A program made the position numbers and the translations under genes. From Paracandidimonas soli (GTDB lineage Bacteria > Pseudomonadota > Gammaproteobacteria > Burkholderiales > Burkholderiaceae_B), in the NCBI RefSeq assembly GCF_004342005.1, contig NZ_SMBX01000009.1, positions 62,001-126,000 on the forward strand: DNA of 64,000 nt. Reading direction: 5' to 3'. This document shows, one piece after another, positions 8,137 to 19,487 of the stretch (its first letter is position 1; each line of letters begins with the position of its first letter). The notes under the pieces are model-generated. The model was not told where the DNA came from. It did no database searches and worked only from the letters and a program-made list of their open reading frames with translations.

Positions 8137-9587
8137 CAGCTGCGCCGCCATTGCGTCAGGCCGCCGGGCTTGTCCTCCAGCGTCACGCCTTTGTCGGAAA
8201 GCTCCGCGCGGATGGCGTCCGCCCTGGCAAAGTCGCGCCTGGCCTTGGCTTCGGTGCGTTCCTGGATGAGCGCCTCGATGGCCGCCTCGTCCAGCGCCTC
8301 ATCGGCCTGCACCGCCTGACGCTGATAACGCGTCGCCGAGCGCAGATAGACCGCGGGGTCTTTCTGCAGCAACCCGAGCAGACCGCCGAGGCTGCGCATC
8401 AGTCCGGATGCCTTGCCGCAGGATTCGCGGTTGGCCTTGGTTGCCAGGTCGAACAGCACGGCCACTGCGCCGGAAGTATTGAAGTCGTCGTCCATGGCGG
8501 CGCGGAATGCCGCTGACTCCGGCTCCGCCCAGTCGATCTCCACAGCCTGCGGCGGCACGTTCTGCAAGGTCTGGTACAGGCGGTCGAGCGCGCTCTGCGC
8601 GTCGAACAGATTATCGGGCGCATAGTTCTGCATGCTGCGATAGTGATTGCGCACGATGAAGAAACGCAGCATTTCCGCTTCGCGCGGGTTGTGATCGTAT
8701 TCTGCGCTGCTGGAGGCCGCATCAGCATCCACCGCGATCGTCTGGCGGATGGTACGGAAATTGCCCAGCGACTTCGACATCTTGTCGGAATCGACCATCA
8801 GCGGGCCGCAGTGCATCCAGGTGGTGGCCAGCGTGCCGCCGAAAGCGCCTTCGCTTTGGGCGATCTCGTTTTCGTGGTGAGGGAATTTCAGGTCGGGGCC
8901 GCCGCCATGGATATCCAGCGGCAGACCCAGCAGGGCCTTGCTCATGGCCGAGCATTCGATATGCCAGCCCGGGCGCCCGAATCCATAGGGCGACTCCCAT
9001 TTCGTTTCTTCGGGCTCGGCCGGCTTGGCCGCCTTCCACAGCACGAAGTCCAGCGGATCGCGCTTGCCGGCGGCGACGGCTACGCGCTCGCCGGCGCGCA
9101 GATCGTCCAGCGACTTGCCCGACAGCTTGCCGTATCCGGGAAAGCTGCGCACGGCGTAGTTCACGTCGCCGTCTTCGGAACGGTAGGCCAGTCCCTTGGC
9201 CTCCAGGCGGCCGATGATGTCCAGCATCTCGCCGACATGCTGCGTGGCGCGAGGTTCGAAATCGGGCGTTTCGACGTCGAGCGCCTTTTCGTCGGCATGC
9301 ATCGCGTCGATAAAGAACGAGGTGACCTCGTGCATGCGCTTGCCGGTTTCGACCGCGCGCCGGATGATCTTGTCGTCGATATCGGTGATGTTGCGCACAT
9401 AGCTCACGCGATAGCCGCTGGCCCGCAGCCAGCGCTGCACCACGTCGAAACTGACCAGCATGCGCGCATGTCCGAGGTGGCAGTAGTCATAGACGGTCAT
9501 GCCGCAGACGTACATGCGGACATGGCCCGGCTCCGTAGTCTGCAAAGGCTCTTTGGCACGCGAAAGAGTGTTATAAATGTGCAGCAT
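8136..9587 (-). CDS. cysS: Cysteinyl-tRNA synthetase
   Basis: Class I aminoacyl-tRNA synthetase charging tRNA-Cys. 483 residues from the ATG at 9587 ([10 protein letters not shown]), the conserved beginning of the family; a longer in-frame reading of 43 residues upstream has no resemblance. Zinc ligand C28 in [17 protein letters not shown] with the HIGH-type motif HLGH at 37-40, the WHIECSAM zinc segment, [10 protein letters not shown], and KMSKS in [11 protein letters not shown]. First gene of the cysS-alkA-accA-tilS run. Confidence 0.97.
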   Translation of the reverse strand: MLHIYNTLSRAKEPLQTTEPGHVRMYVCGMTVYDYCHLGHARMLVSFDVVQRWLRASGYRVSYVRNITDIDDKIIRRAVETGKRMHEVTSFFIDAMHADEKALDVETPDFEPRATQHVGEMLDIIGRLEAKGLAYRSEDGDVNYAVRSFPGYGKLSGKSLDDLRAGERVAVAAGKRDPLDFVLWKAAKPAEPEETKWESPYGFGRPGWHIECSAMSKALLGLPLDIHGGGPDLKFPHHENEIAQSEGAFGGTLATTWMHCGPLMVDSDKMSKSLGNFRTIRQTIAVDADAASSSAEYDHNPREAEMLRFFIVRNHYRSMQNYAPDNLFDAQSALDRLYQTLQNVPPQAVEIDWAEPESAAFRAAMDDDFNTSGAVAVLFDLATKANRESCGKASGLMRSLGGLLGLLQKDPAVYLRSATRYQRQAVQADEALDEAAIEALIQERTEAKARRDFARADAIRAELSDKGVTLEDKPGGLTQWRRS

Positions 9588-9764
9588 GTGCGGTTGATTT
9601 GTTCCTGAAGACTTGCGAAAAACGCGCCCTGCGGACTGCGTTTTCCACGAAGGCGGACGGGTAAAGCGCCCATCCGGTTCGACCAAGGCTAAAATGGCGG
9701 TCGACAAGTATAGCAATTAGGCAGCCTGTCCGGCGCCGCCATCACCACACCATACACTGAATTC

Positions 9765-10430
9765 ATGTCTGATTTCCATCCCCGGTCTGCGAACGCCCTG
9801 CTTGCCAGCGCCCTTCTGGCCTTTGCCTTGTCGGCAGTCCTGCCGGCCAGTGCGCAGACACTCGACGACAATATGCCGCAGTCCTCGCAGAAAGGCTGGC
9901 GGGGGCTTGCCAAGGTGCTGGACGCCCTGTCTCCCTCGGTTGATACCAGCATTCCGCCAAGCGCGTCGCAGATCACTGATCGTATCACGCGGCTGCTCGA
10001 CCAAGGCCGGAATGATGAAGCGCTGCAGGCCATCGAGGCGCGCAAGCAGGAACTTGCAGGCGCCTCGTCTCCGGGCACCGACGTGCAGTTGATGTTTCTC
10101 GAGGCCCGCGCGCTGTCCGCCCTTGCACGACACGACGAGGCCACGGCCATCTACCGCCGCATGACGGTCGATTATCCCGAGCTGCCCGAACCATGGAATA
10201 ATCTGGGCACGGAGTATTTCCGCATGGGCCAGCTCGAGCGCGCGCGCGAAGCGCTGCAGATGGCCCTGATGGCCAACCCCAACTACGCCACGGCCCAGGC
10301 CAACCTGGGCGCAGTCCAACTGCAGCTGGCGCAGCAGGCGTTCGAAAAAGCAGCCAGTTCGGGCGTGCCCGGGGCTCAGGAAAAGGCGCAGCAGACCGGC
10401 AGCATCCTGGACGGCCAGCCTTCTCCCTAA
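9765..10430 (+). CDS. Exported tetratricopeptide-repeat protein
   Basis: A 221-residue protein with a signal peptide (hydrophobic ALLASALLAFALSAVL, cleavage near PASA-QT). TPR units can be seen from about residue 72 (ITRLLDQGRNDEALQAIE) and 120 to 195 (PWNNLGTEYFRMGQLERARE, ATAQANLGAVQLQLA). TPRs mediate protein-protein contacts, presumably in the periplasm. It is divergent from cysS and sits 27 bases upstream of a cyclophilin, an arrangement that suggests co-expression with an exported folding factor. Partner and precise role unknown. Confidence 0.8.
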   Translation: MSDFHPRSANALLASALLAFALSAVLPASAQTLDDNMPQSSQKGWRGLAKVLDALSPSVDTSIPPSASQITDRITRLLDQGRNDEALQAIEARKQELAGASSPGTDVQLMFLEARALSALARHDEATAIYRRMTVDYPELPEPWNNLGTEYFRMGQLERAREALQMALMANPNYATAQANLGAVQLQLAQQAFEKAASSGVPGAQEKAQQTGSILDGQPSP

Positions 10431-10457
10431 CCAATCCATCCGATACGAACAAGCCTC

Positions 10458-11117
10458 ATGTCCGTTTCCCATTCGCTGATTTCCCTTTTGCCCGCGGCAT
10501 GGCGCCGCATCGGCCTCGCCTGCGCGGCAGGCATCGTTCTGGGTGCCGTCGCCGGCACCGCATCCGCACAGGCCAATCCATCCACTTCTTCTGAAGGCAA
10601 GCATTCCATGAGCACAAGCCAACGCGTCACACTGCAAACCAACCACGGCAACATCCTGATCGAACTGGATGCCGAAAAAGCCCCCAAGACCGTCGAGAAC
10701 TTCCTGGCCTATGTCAACGAAGGCTTCTTCGACGGCACGGTCTTCCACCGCGTCATCAACAACTTCATGATCCAGGGCGGCGGCTTCGACACCGACATGA
10801 AGCAGAAGCCGACCAAGGCCCCCATCCAGAACGAAGCCAACAATGGCCTGAAGAACGACCGCTACACCATCGCCATGGCGCGCACCAGCGACCCTCACTC
10901 GGCCACGGCGCAGTTCTTCATCAACGTATCCGACAATGATTTCCTGAACTTCACCTCCCCCACTCCCAACGGCTGGGGCTATGCGGTCTTCGGCAAGGTC
11001 GTCGAAGGCACCGAAGTCGTGGACAAGATCAAGGGCGTGAAGACCGGCAACCGCGGCTTCCACCAGGATGTTCCCGCGGAAACCGTCATCATCGAAAAAG
11101 CCGAGCTTGCGCAATAA
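10458..11117 (+). CDS. ppiB: Cyclophilin-type peptidyl-prolyl isomerase, exported form with internal start
   Basis: Catalyses cis-trans isomerisation of prolyl bonds. 219 residues. The catalytic domain from residue 51 onward ([59 protein letters not shown]) is of the short cytoplasmic PpiB type. It is preceded by about 50 residues that look like a signal peptide ([20 protein letters not shown]). An internal ATG at 10608 ([10 protein letters not shown]) would give a 169-residue protein of classic cytoplasmic length. Either the enzyme is periplasmic or two forms are made. It follows the TPR gene closely. Confidence 0.92.
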   Translation: MSVSHSLISLLPAAWRRIGLACAAGIVLGAVAGTASAQANPSTSSEGKHSMSTSQRVTLQTNHGNILIELDAEKAPKTVENFLAYVNEGFFDGTVFHRVINNFMIQGGGFDTDMKQKPTKAPIQNEANNGLKNDRYTIAMARTSDPHSATAQFFINVSDNDFLNFTSPTPNGWGYAVFGKVVEGTEVVDKIKGVKTGNRGFHQDVPAETVIIEKAELAQ

Positions 11118-11886
11118 GCTGAATACGCCCGGCACGCTCTGGATCGCATCCGACATTCACCTCTCGGATGCGCATCCGGAAACCCGCCGGGCCTTTCTTT
11201 CTTTCCTGGACAAGGCATCCTCTCAGGCGGATGCCTTGTTTCTGTGCGGCGATATCTTCGATGTCTGGATCGGCGACGACCTAGCTATCGAGGATCCTCC
11301 GCCATGGCTGGCCGAAATCGTGCAGGCGCTGCGCCGTACCGCCAGCCGCATGCCCTTGTGGCTGGGCCGCGGCAATCGCGATTTCCTGATGGGCGAGGCG
11401 CTGGCCGCACATATCGGCGCCAGGCTGCTTCCCGACGCAGTCATCCTGGCCACCGACGCCGGAGACGTGCTGCTGACCCATGGCGACCAATACTGCACCG
11501 ACGACGCCTCCTACCAGCGTTTCCGCAAGCTGGTGCGCTGCCGCGCCATACAGTGGCTGTTCATGCAACTGAGTCTTTCCGCAAGGCGCGGCATCGCCGA
11601 CTGGGCGCGCAAGCGCAGCATGGCGTCAAACACCTTCAAGTCGCAATACGTCATGGACGTCAACCAGGACGCCGTCATCCAGGCGTTTCGGCGGTCGGGC
11701 GTATCACAGATGGTGCACGGCCACACCCACCGTCCCGCCGTCCATATCGTAGAGGTCGACGGCCGCCGGTGCCTGCGCCATGTCCTGCCCGACTGGGAGC
11801 CCTGCGCCGAGCCCATGCGCGGCGGGTGGCTCCGGATCGACGGCAACGGCCTGCATGCCGTTTCTCTTGCGGATGGTGCGCTTTAA
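11107..11886 (+). CDS. lpxH: UDP-2,3-diacylglucosamine pyrophosphatase
   Basis: Membrane-peripheral Mn-dependent hydrolase of lipid A synthesis that makes lipid X. Metallophosphoesterase motifs in order: [37 protein letters not shown] and VHGHTHRP. The start is uncertain: I list a TTG at 11107 (259 residues, about 11 residues before the core), which overlaps the end of the cyclophilin gene; an ATG at 11068 would add 13 residues and overlap by 50 bases. No clear Shine-Dalgarno separates them. It ends in front of a bidirectional terminator facing purA. Confidence 0.93.
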   Translation: MRNKLNTPGTLWIASDIHLSDAHPETRRAFLSFLDKASSQADALFLCGDIFDVWIGDDLAIEDPPPWLAEIVQALRRTASRMPLWLGRGNRDFLMGEALAAHIGARLLPDAVILATDAGDVLLTHGDQYCTDDASYQRFRKLVRCRAIQWLFMQLSLSARRGIADWARKRSMASNTFKSQYVMDVNQDAVIQAFRRSGVSQMVHGHTHRPAVHIVEVDGRRCLRHVLPDWEPCAEPMRGGWLRIDGNGLHAVSLADGAL

Positions 11887-11902
11887 AAGCTGGGTAACCA
11901 TG

Positions 11903-11941
11903 AAAAACGCCGCAACCGGCAGAACCGGGTTGCGGCGTTTT
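11903..11941. terminator. Bidirectional terminator between lpxH and purA
   Basis: AAAACGCCGCAACC pairs with GGTTGCGGCGTTTT (14-bp arms) with a short loop. A/T tracts on both sides make it work on both strands, fitting the convergent genes. Confidence 0.9.
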
Positions 11942-11948
11942 GCCATAT

Positions 11949-11981
11949 GACGTAGAACAGTCCCCAGGACTGTTCTACGTC
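11949..11981. repeat. Perfect 15-bp inverted repeat beside the lpxH/purA terminator
   Basis: GACGTAGAACAGTCC, a 3-base loop (CCA), then its exact complement. It lies eight bases from the terminator and eight bases downstream of the purA stop codon. No T-run follows. It may be an mRNA 3'-end stem of purA or a dispersed palindromic repeat; only a genome-wide count can tell. Confidence 0.8.
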
Positions 11982-11989
11982 CGGGCTCA

Positions 11990-13330
<1,341 letters not shown>

Positions 13331-13417
13331 TTAGATTGAATCCAGATGCGCGGCGCAATGCTGCACCGCACGCGAACCTGCCACTTTAACCGATATTAAT
13401 GGCAGGACGTAATGTTT

Positions 13418-14584
13418 TTATGCAAGCGGCAACACTTGCCAGGCGCCGTCGCGGTGCTGGATTTCGCGATCCACGTCGAACTCGTCCAGGCTGTGGGACT
13501 GCCCGGGCAGCACCTGGATGACGACTTCACCCGCCCTGCGCAGCTCGCGCACGATGCGGACCAGCTCGGGATCCCTGCCCCAGGGAGCGCGGATGGCCCT
13601 GGTTCTGGCGGCGGAGGCCAGCCCCGAAGACAACTTGCGCAGATCGAAGCTGAATCCGGTCGCCGGACGCGACCTGCCGTATGCGGCTCCCAGGCCATCG
13701 TAGCGCCCGCCCTTGACCAGGGCGTCGTGCCAGCCTTGCGCATAGATGGAGAAAGTCGCTCCCGAATGGTAGCCGAAGCTGCTGCCCATGTCGGCAAGGT
13801 CGATTGTAAACTCGTAGGCTGGCAGGGCCTGGATCAGGACTTCCAGTTCATCGAGCGCCGCCCGCATGCCCGGCACATCAGGCAGCGTGTCGCGCGCGCG
13901 CAACAGAACTTCCGACTGCCCGTACAGCCCCGTCAAGGCCAGCAAGGCATCGAGGGATGTTGCGGATATTCCAGAGCGGGCAGCCAGCTCTTTCAGGCCG
14001 GCGGCATCCTTTGCCGCCAGTAGATTGCCAGCTTCATCCGACAGCGGGACCAGCGCGGGATCCGCTTGCACGATGGCATGGAACACGCCCGGATGGTTCA
14101 GGTCCAGCATGGCCCCGGTCACGCCGGCATGCTCGATGCTCTCCAGCGCCAGCTGGATGATCTCGATATCCGCTTCGACCCCTTCATGGCCGTAGATTTC
14201 CGCTCCGATCTGCAGTTGTTCGCGATCGGACAGCAGTCCGCGCGGACGCGCATGCAGCACGGAGCCACAGTAGCAAAGCCGGGCAACGCCTTCGCGATTG
14301 AGCAGGTGCGCGTCGATGCGAGCGACCTGGGGCGTCATGTCGGCCCGCACGCCCAGCGTGCGTCCGGACAACTGATCGACCAGCTTGCACGTCCGCAGGT
14401 TCAGGTCGCTGACCATAGCGGATTCAGGCAGCAGGGAACTGAGATATTCGACCAGCGGCGGAGCCACGAGCTCGAAACCGTAGGTACGGAACAGGTCCAG
14501 CAGGCGACGGCGCATCTCTTCGATGCGCCGAGCCTCCGCAGGAAGGATATCGGCCAGGTTTTCCGGCAACAACCAGTTGGACAT
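13418..14584 (-). CDS. hisZ: ATP phosphoribosyltransferase regulatory subunit
   Basis: A class II aminoacyl-tRNA-synthetase-like protein without tRNA charging activity. It forms a hetero-octamer with the short catalytic HisG and is needed for the first step of histidine synthesis and its feedback control. 388 residues. Opening [20 protein letters not shown], motif-2 region [17 protein letters not shown], and motif-3-like [20 protein letters not shown]; the anticodon-binding domain of true HisRS is absent. It implies the organism has a short-form HisG elsewhere. It follows hflC after 12 bases. Confidence 0.94.
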   Translation of the reverse strand: MSNWLLPENLADILPAEARRIEEMRRRLLDLFRTYGFELVAPPLVEYLSSLLPESAMVSDLNLRTCKLVDQLSGRTLGVRADMTPQVARIDAHLLNREGVARLCYCGSVLHARPRGLLSDREQLQIGAEIYGHEGVEADIEIIQLALESIEHAGVTGAMLDLNHPGVFHAIVQADPALVPLSDEAGNLLAAKDAAGLKELAARSGISATSLDALLALTGLYGQSEVLLRARDTLPDVPGMRAALDELEVLIQALPAYEFTIDLADMGSSFGYHSGATFSIYAQGWHDALVKGGRYDGLGAAYGRSRPATGFSFDLRKLSSGLASAARTRAIRAPWGRDPELVRIVRELRRAGEVVIQVLPGQSHSLDEFDVDREIQHRDGAWQVLPLA

Positions 14585-14596
14585 CGCGGTTTTGCC

Positions 14597-15493
14597 TCAG
14601 TTCTGCGCCGTGCCTGGCGCAGCGCCGTCGGCCGCTCCCCAGAACTTGAAGAAGTCGGACTTCGGGCTCAGCACCAGCGTGTTGCCACTGCCCGAGAATG
14701 CGCTGCGATACCCCTCCAGGCTCTTGTAGAACTCATAGAACTGGGGATTCGTGCCATAGGCCTTGGCATAGATGGAAGCCGCCTGCGCATCGCCCTCGCC
14801 CATGATGCCCTGCGCTTCGGCATAGGCCTGGGCGATCAGTTCGGTGCGCTGGCGATCGGCCGTCGCGCGAATGCGCTCGCTGTCGGCGGCGCCGGTCGCG
14901 CGCAGCCTGTTGGCCTCCTGCTTGCGCTCGGCCTCCATGCGGCGATAGACGGACTCCGAGATCTCGGGGGCGAAATCGATGCGGCGCAGGCGCACGTCGA
15001 CGACCTCGACGCCCAGCGGCCGCGCGCGCGCTTCGACGTTGGTTGACACTTCGCGCATGATGGCGGCGCGTTCGGTCGCCACGACTTCCTTCACGGTGCG
15101 CACGTTGACCGAAGCGTTCAGCGCGTCGCGGATCTGCGCCTGCAGGCGCTCGACAGCGGCGCGGTCGTTGCCGCCGAACGTTACGTAGAACATGCGCGGA
15201 TCGGAAATGCGCCACTTGACGTAGGAATCGATCAGCAGGTTTTTCTTCTCCGCCGTCTGGATGCGCTCGGGGTCATTGTTTTCAATGGTCTGCAGGCGCT
15301 TGTCCAGGCGCACGACATTCTGGAACGGCGGCGGCAGCTTGAAGTACAGGCCGGGCTCGACGATGGTATCGCGCACCTCGCCCAGCGCGAACAACAGCGC
15401 GGCGTCGCGCTCGCGAACAATGAAAACGCAGGACGAAAGTACAGCCAGGACGATGAGCAGGCCGACGAGAACAGGAAATGAACGTTGCATCAT
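14597..15493 (-). CDS. hflC: Membrane protease modulator HflC
   Basis: SPFH/prohibitin-family protein that with HflK forms a large periplasm-facing complex around the FtsH protease and tunes its activity. 298 residues (297 if the second Met is used). One N-terminal membrane segment (FPVLVGLLIVLAVLSSCVFIV, residues 6-26), then the SPFH domain (ERDAALLFALGEVRDTIVEPGLYFKLP) and a C-terminal helical region rich in Ala/Glu/Arg. Starts 6 bases after hflK, so it is co-expressed. Confidence 0.95.
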   Translation of the reverse strand: MMQRSFPVLVGLLIVLAVLSSCVFIVRERDAALLFALGEVRDTIVEPGLYFKLPPPFQNVVRLDKRLQTIENNDPERIQTAEKKNLLIDSYVKWRISDPRMFYVTFGGNDRAAVERLQAQIRDALNASVNVRTVKEVVATERAAIMREVSTNVEARARPLGVEVVDVRLRRIDFAPEISESVYRRMEAERKQEANRLRATGAADSERIRATADRQRTELIAQAYAEAQGIMGEGDAQAASIYAKAYGTNPQFYEFYKSLEGYRSAFSGSGNTLVLSPKSDFFKFWGAADGAAPGTAQN

Positions 15494-15499
15494 GGCCCC

Positions 15500-16840
15500 T
15501 TAGCGTGAAAACCGGTTCGCGGAAAGCGAATCCTGCAAGGACGAGGAATCGTACGGGCTGGCGCCGCGCACGGATGTTCCCGTCAGGCCTGTAGCAGGCG
15601 CGCGCGACGACGGCGCCGCGCTGTTGCCGCTACCCGATGAGGACTGCGACGATACCGCCGCGCCGGCAACAGGCGCGGACGGCGCCTTGTCGGACGCCAC
15701 GGACTGGACCAGCTTGTCCAGCGGCACATACAGCATATTGCTGTTGGCCTCGGAGTCGATCATGACCTTGCTGGAATCCGACAGGATTTCCTGCATGGTG
15801 GACAGATACAGGCGCTGGCGCGTGACGGCCGGGGCCTTTGCGTATTCCTCGGCAACGCTCAGGAAACGCGCGGAATCACCCTGCGCATCACCGACCACCT
15901 TGGCGCGGTAGGCTTCCGCCTCCTCGCGCATGCGCGCGACGCGGCCCTGCGCTTCGGGCAGGACGTGGTTCGAATAGGCGTTACCTTCGTTGATCAGGCG
16001 CTCGCGGTCCTGGCCTGCCTTGACCGCATCGTCGAAGGCCGCCTGGACCTGTTCGGGCGGCTGCACGTTCTGGATGGCGACCGTGCTGATCTGGATGCCC
16101 GTCTGGTAGCGGTCGAGAATGCCTTGCGCCAGCGCCTGAACCTCGGCCGCGACTTCGGTACGGCCGGAATACAGCACGAAATCCATCGGCTTGCGGCCGA
16201 CGATTTCGCGCATGGCGGTCTCGGCGGCCTGGCGGACGGACTCGTCCGGCTGCGCCGTCTTGAACAGGTAGTCGGGAGCGCCGCTGGGACTCAGGCGGTA
16301 TTGCACGACGAACTGCAGATCGACGATATTTTCGTCGGTAGTCAGCATCAGGGATTCGGGCAATATCTTGTTGCGGGTCGACCCGCGGTAGCCTACCTCG
16401 AACGTACGCAGTTGCGACAGGTTCACCATCTGGTGCGCCTCGATCGGGTACGGCAGGCGCCACTGCAGGCCGGGAGTCAGCGTTTTCTTGTAGGCGCCGA
16501 ACTGGGTCACCACGGCGACCTGGCCTTCCTGCACGATCATGAAGCCGCTGGCCAGCCAAATGCCGACGCCAGCGACGGCCAGCAGGCCGAACAGCTTGGG
16601 CGAGCCCTTGGGCGCCTGGAACGACGGACCGCCGGAACCGCCGCGATTGCCGCCGCCGCGACCGGGCTTGCGGCCGAACAGCGAACCGAGACGATTGTTG
16701 AAATCTTTCCAGACCTCGTCCAGATCGGGAGGTCCTTCGGGCTTGCCGGGACGGCGCGGTGGCTCGGAACCATTCTGGTTTCCGCCACCCCGGCCCCAGC
16801 CCGGATCATTCAGATTGAATAGTTTTGATATTGGACGCAT
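15500..16840 (-). CDS. hflK: Membrane protease modulator HflK
   Basis: Partner of HflC in the FtsH-HflKC complex. 446 residues. A Gly/Pro-rich cytoplasmic N-terminus (GWGRGGGNQNG; GRGGGNRGGSGGP), a single membrane segment near residue 90 (LFGLLAVAGVGIWLASGFMIV), the SPFH domain (EGQVAVVTQFGAYKKTLTPG), and a disordered Ser/Ala-rich tail. The chosen start is MRPISKLFNLND at 16840, which overlaps the end of hflX by 35 bases; seven additional upstream codons are possible. Confidence 0.94.
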   Translation of the reverse strand: MRPISKLFNLNDPGWGRGGGNQNGSEPPRRPGKPEGPPDLDEVWKDFNNRLGSLFGRKPGRGGGNRGGSGGPSFQAPKGSPKLFGLLAVAGVGIWLASGFMIVQEGQVAVVTQFGAYKKTLTPGLQWRLPYPIEAHQMVNLSQLRTFEVGYRGSTRNKILPESLMLTTDENIVDLQFVVQYRLSPSGAPDYLFKTAQPDESVRQAAETAMREIVGRKPMDFVLYSGRTEVAAEVQALAQGILDRYQTGIQISTVAIQNVQPPEQVQAAFDDAVKAGQDRERLINEGNAYSNHVLPEAQGRVARMREEAEAYRAKVVGDAQGDSARFLSVAEEYAKAPAVTRQRLYLSTMQEILSDSSKVMIDSEANSNMLYVPLDKLVQSVASDKAPSAPVAGAAVSSQSSSGSGNSAAPSSRAPATGLTGTSVRGASPYDSSSLQDSLSANRFSR

Positions 16841-17912
16841 TGTTATCCGCGGGTTGACCAAACTCGACGATTGCGCTTCGCAATTCGTCCAGTCCGGCGC
16901 GCTGCAAAGCGCTTACAAAGACTCGCGCAATGGTACCATGTTCATCGCGCTCGACCCTGGGTTTGTAACCCGTTTCATCGATTTTGTTATAGACCAGGAT
17001 GCGTGGAATGCTGCTGGCGCCAATGTCTTCGAGCACCTTGTCGACTTCCATCGCCTGCTCGTCGCGCTGCTCGCTGGACGCATCGATGACATGCAGCAGC
17101 AGGTCGGCCTGCACGGTTTCCTCCAGCGTCGCCCGGAAAGCGGCGATCAGCTCGGGCGGCAGGTCCCGGATGAACCCCACCGTATCGGAAATGACCACCT
17201 GCCCCGCCCCTTCGATCCAGACGCGGCGCGTCGTGGTATCCAGCGTGGCGAACAACTGATCCGCAGCATAGGCTCCCGCCCGGGTCAGCGCATTGAACAG
17301 CGTGGATTTTCCGGCGTTGGTATAGCCCACCAGCGACACCGACAGCGTGCCGCTGCGCACGCGCGAACGGCGCTGCGTATTGCGCTGGCGCTGCACTTTT
17401 TCCAGGCGCTCGCGCAGCAGGCGGACCTTGGCGCCGATCATGCGCCTGTCCATTTCCAGCTGCGATTCTCCAGGCCCGCGCATGCCGATGCCCCCGCGCT
17501 GCCGCTCCAGGTGGGTCCACATGCGCGTCAGGCGCGTGGACAGGTGCTGCAGTTGCGCCAGCTCGACCTGCAGCTTGCCCTCGTGGCTTTTCGCCCTGAG
17601 CGCGAAAATATCCAGGATGAGCGCTACGCGATCGACCACGCGGCGGTTGAGCGCGCGCTCCAGGTTGCGTTGCTGAGCTGGAGACAGCGGCTGGTCGAAC
17701 AGGATGATGTCGGCGCCCGAAGCATCCGCCAGCATGACGGCCTCTTCGACCTTGCCGGAACCGATGAAATGCTTGGCATCCGGCTTGGCGCGCCTTGCAA
17801 CCAGGGTGCCGGTGATCTCGGCGCCCGCGCCACGCGCCAGCATGGCGAACTCGGCGGCATGCGCGGGATAATCGACATCGCCGAAATCGACGCTGATGAT
17901 CAGGGCTTTCAT
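16806..17912 (-). CDS. hflX: Ribosome-associated GTPase HflX
   Basis: GTPase that splits stalled or stressed 70S ribosomes. 368 residues. HflX N-terminal domain with the GGIGMRGPGE signature (residues 140-149), a coiled-coil linker (RRMIGAKVRLLRERLEKVQRQR), the G1 loop GYTNAGKST at 196-204, DTVGFIRDLP (G3) and NKID (G4). The C-terminal extension is short. Follows hfq after 75 bases, the usual hfq-hflX pairing. Confidence 0.96.
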   Translation of the reverse strand: MKALIISVDFGDVDYPAHAAEFAMLARGAGAEITGTLVARRAKPDAKHFIGSGKVEEAVMLADASGADIILFDQPLSPAQQRNLERALNRRVVDRVALILDIFALRAKSHEGKLQVELAQLQHLSTRLTRMWTHLERQRGGIGMRGPGESQLEMDRRMIGAKVRLLRERLEKVQRQRNTQRRSRVRSGTLSVSLVGYTNAGKSTLFNALTRAGAYAADQLFATLDTTTRRVWIEGAGQVVISDTVGFIRDLPPELIAAFRATLEETVQADLLLHVIDASSEQRDEQAMEVDKVLEDIGASSIPRILVYNKIDETGYKPRVERDEHGTIARVFVSALQRAGLDELRSAIVEFGQPADNNASNIKTIQSE

Positions 17913-17987
17913 GCCGCTCTCAAAAATGAAATACCCGCCGGTCCCCGGGGCACGACGGGCGTTTCACGGCACGGAAGATTTTGCGGA

Positions 17988-18227
17988 TTATTCAGCGGCT
18001 TCATCCGTCTGGAAGTTGACCGGACGCGACGGCACCACGGTGGAAATAGCGTGCTTGTAGACCATTTGCGTGACGGTATTGCGCAGCAGGACGACGTACT
18101 GGTCGAAGGATTCAACCTGGCCTTGCAGCTTGATACCGTTGACGAGATAGATGGATACGGGAACGTGTTCCTTGCGCAAGGCATTGAGGAATGGGTCTTG
18201 TAGCACCTGCCCTTTATTGTTGCTCAT
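17988..18227 (-). CDS. hfq: RNA chaperone Hfq
   Basis: Sm-like hexameric protein that helps small RNAs pair with target mRNAs. 79 residues. Sm1 motif in [29 protein letters not shown] and Sm2 in [15 protein letters not shown]; the proximal-face YKHA is intact. The C-terminal tail is short. The ATG at 18227 is supported by a CGGAG ribosome site about 11 bases upstream. First gene of the hfq-hflXKC-hisZ-purA run; a promoter must lie in the 168 bases between it and hisC. Confidence 0.97.
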   Translation of the reverse strand: MSNNKGQVLQDPFLNALRKEHVPVSIYLVNGIKLQGQVESFDQYVVLLRNTVTQMVYKHAISTVVPSRPVNFQTDEAAE

Positions 18228-18395
18228 TTTGATGAGACTCCGTGTGTTGTTATAGGAATGCCCGGGATATGTCCAGGTTGAATATGTACTTTACAGGGTT
18301 TTCCCTAGGACGCCAAGCCTGAAACCGCTAAAACTGCGTAAGAGTTTTTCTTCTTGCGCGTTATGCCGTAACAAACATGCAATAAACTGCGTGTA

Positions 18396-19487
18396 TCAAG
18401 CCTGTTGCCATTCATTGAGAATAGCTTCTAGCGAATCACATAGACGCCTGCTGTCGTCAGGAGTTCCCACCGTGATGCGTAAAAATTGCGCGATGCGCGG
18501 ATTCGAGAAATGGCGCACCAGCACACCGCGCTCGCGCAGGGCTGCATGGATGACGACTCCTTCGTACCGGGGATGGCGGGCGAACAGGAAATTGGCCTGC
18601 GACGGCAGCACCTCGAAACCCAGGTCCCTCAGTGCTCCGGCCAGGGACTCACGCTCGTCGATCACCTGGCGGCATGCCCAGCGGAAATGCGTTTCGTCCA
18701 GGATGGAAGCCATGGCGCCGGCCTGGGCCACACGATCCAGCGGATAAGAGTTGAAGCTGTCCTTCACGCGCTGCACGCCGCGGATCAGTTCGGCATTGCC
18801 TGCGATGAACCCCACCCGGATCCCCGCCAGCGCACGCGACTTCGACAAGGTATGGATGACGGCGATGTTCTCGTGCTCGCGCAGCAGCGCAATGGCGGAA
18901 TCGGCGCCGAAATCCACATAGGCCTCGTCCACGACCACGGCGCTGTCCGGATTCGCCGAGGCAATGGCGGCAATAGCCTCCAGCGGCAGTGCGATGCCCG
19001 TGGGCGCATTGGGATTGGCGAAAATGATGCCGGCCGGCACAACTTCGTGCGGTCCAATGTAGTCCTCGACGCGGATGGTGAAGTCGTCGGCCAGCGGCAG
19101 CAGCTTATGAGGAATCCGGTACAGGCCGCAATAGGTGCGATAGAAGCTGTAGCTGATGTCCGGCATCAGCAGCGGCCTGCCCTGCCGCAGGAACAGCGCA
19201 TTGAAGGCATGCGCCAGCACCTCGTCGGAGCCATTGCCAACCAGGATCTGCTCGGCCCTCAGTCCGTGCAGCGTGGCGATAGCCTGGCAGAGCTGCGACG
19301 AATCGTAGTCGGGATACAACCGCAAGTCGTCATTGACTGCATCGCGCATGGCCTGCAGCGCCCTGGGAGAAGGGCCATAAGGATGCTCGTTGGTATTGAG
19401 CTTCAAAAGCCGCTGCGGCTGCGCGGGCTGCTCGCCCGGCACGTAAGGCAGCAGCCCATCGACATGATCACTCCAGAGACGGCTCAC
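18396..19487 (-). CDS. hisC: Histidinol-phosphate aminotransferase
   Basis: PLP enzyme converting imidazole acetol phosphate and glutamate to histidinol phosphate. 363 residues. VGNGSDEVLAHAF, FANPNAPTGIALP, VVVDEAYVDFG and the PLP-lysine segment TLSKSRALAGIRVGF are all present. The start is a GTG at 19487 that overlaps the der stop codon as TAGTG. As this organism could carry a second hisC in the main his operon, this copy may serve aromatic transamination too; that cannot be decided here. Confidence 0.94.
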   Translation of the reverse strand: MSRLWSDHVDGLLPYVPGEQPAQPQRLLKLNTNEHPYGPSPRALQAMRDAVNDDLRLYPDYDSSQLCQAIATLHGLRAEQILVGNGSDEVLAHAFNALFLRQGRPLLMPDISYSFYRTYCGLYRIPHKLLPLADDFTIRVEDYIGPHEVVPAGIIFANPNAPTGIALPLEAIAAIASANPDSAVVVDEAYVDFGADSAIALLREHENIAVIHTLSKSRALAGIRVGFIAGNAELIRGVQRVKDSFNSYPLDRVAQAGAMASILDETHFRWACRQVIDERESLAGALRDLGFEVLPSQANFLFARHPRYEGVVIHAALRERGVLVRHFSNPRIAQFLRITVGTPDDSRRLCDSLEAILNEWQQA

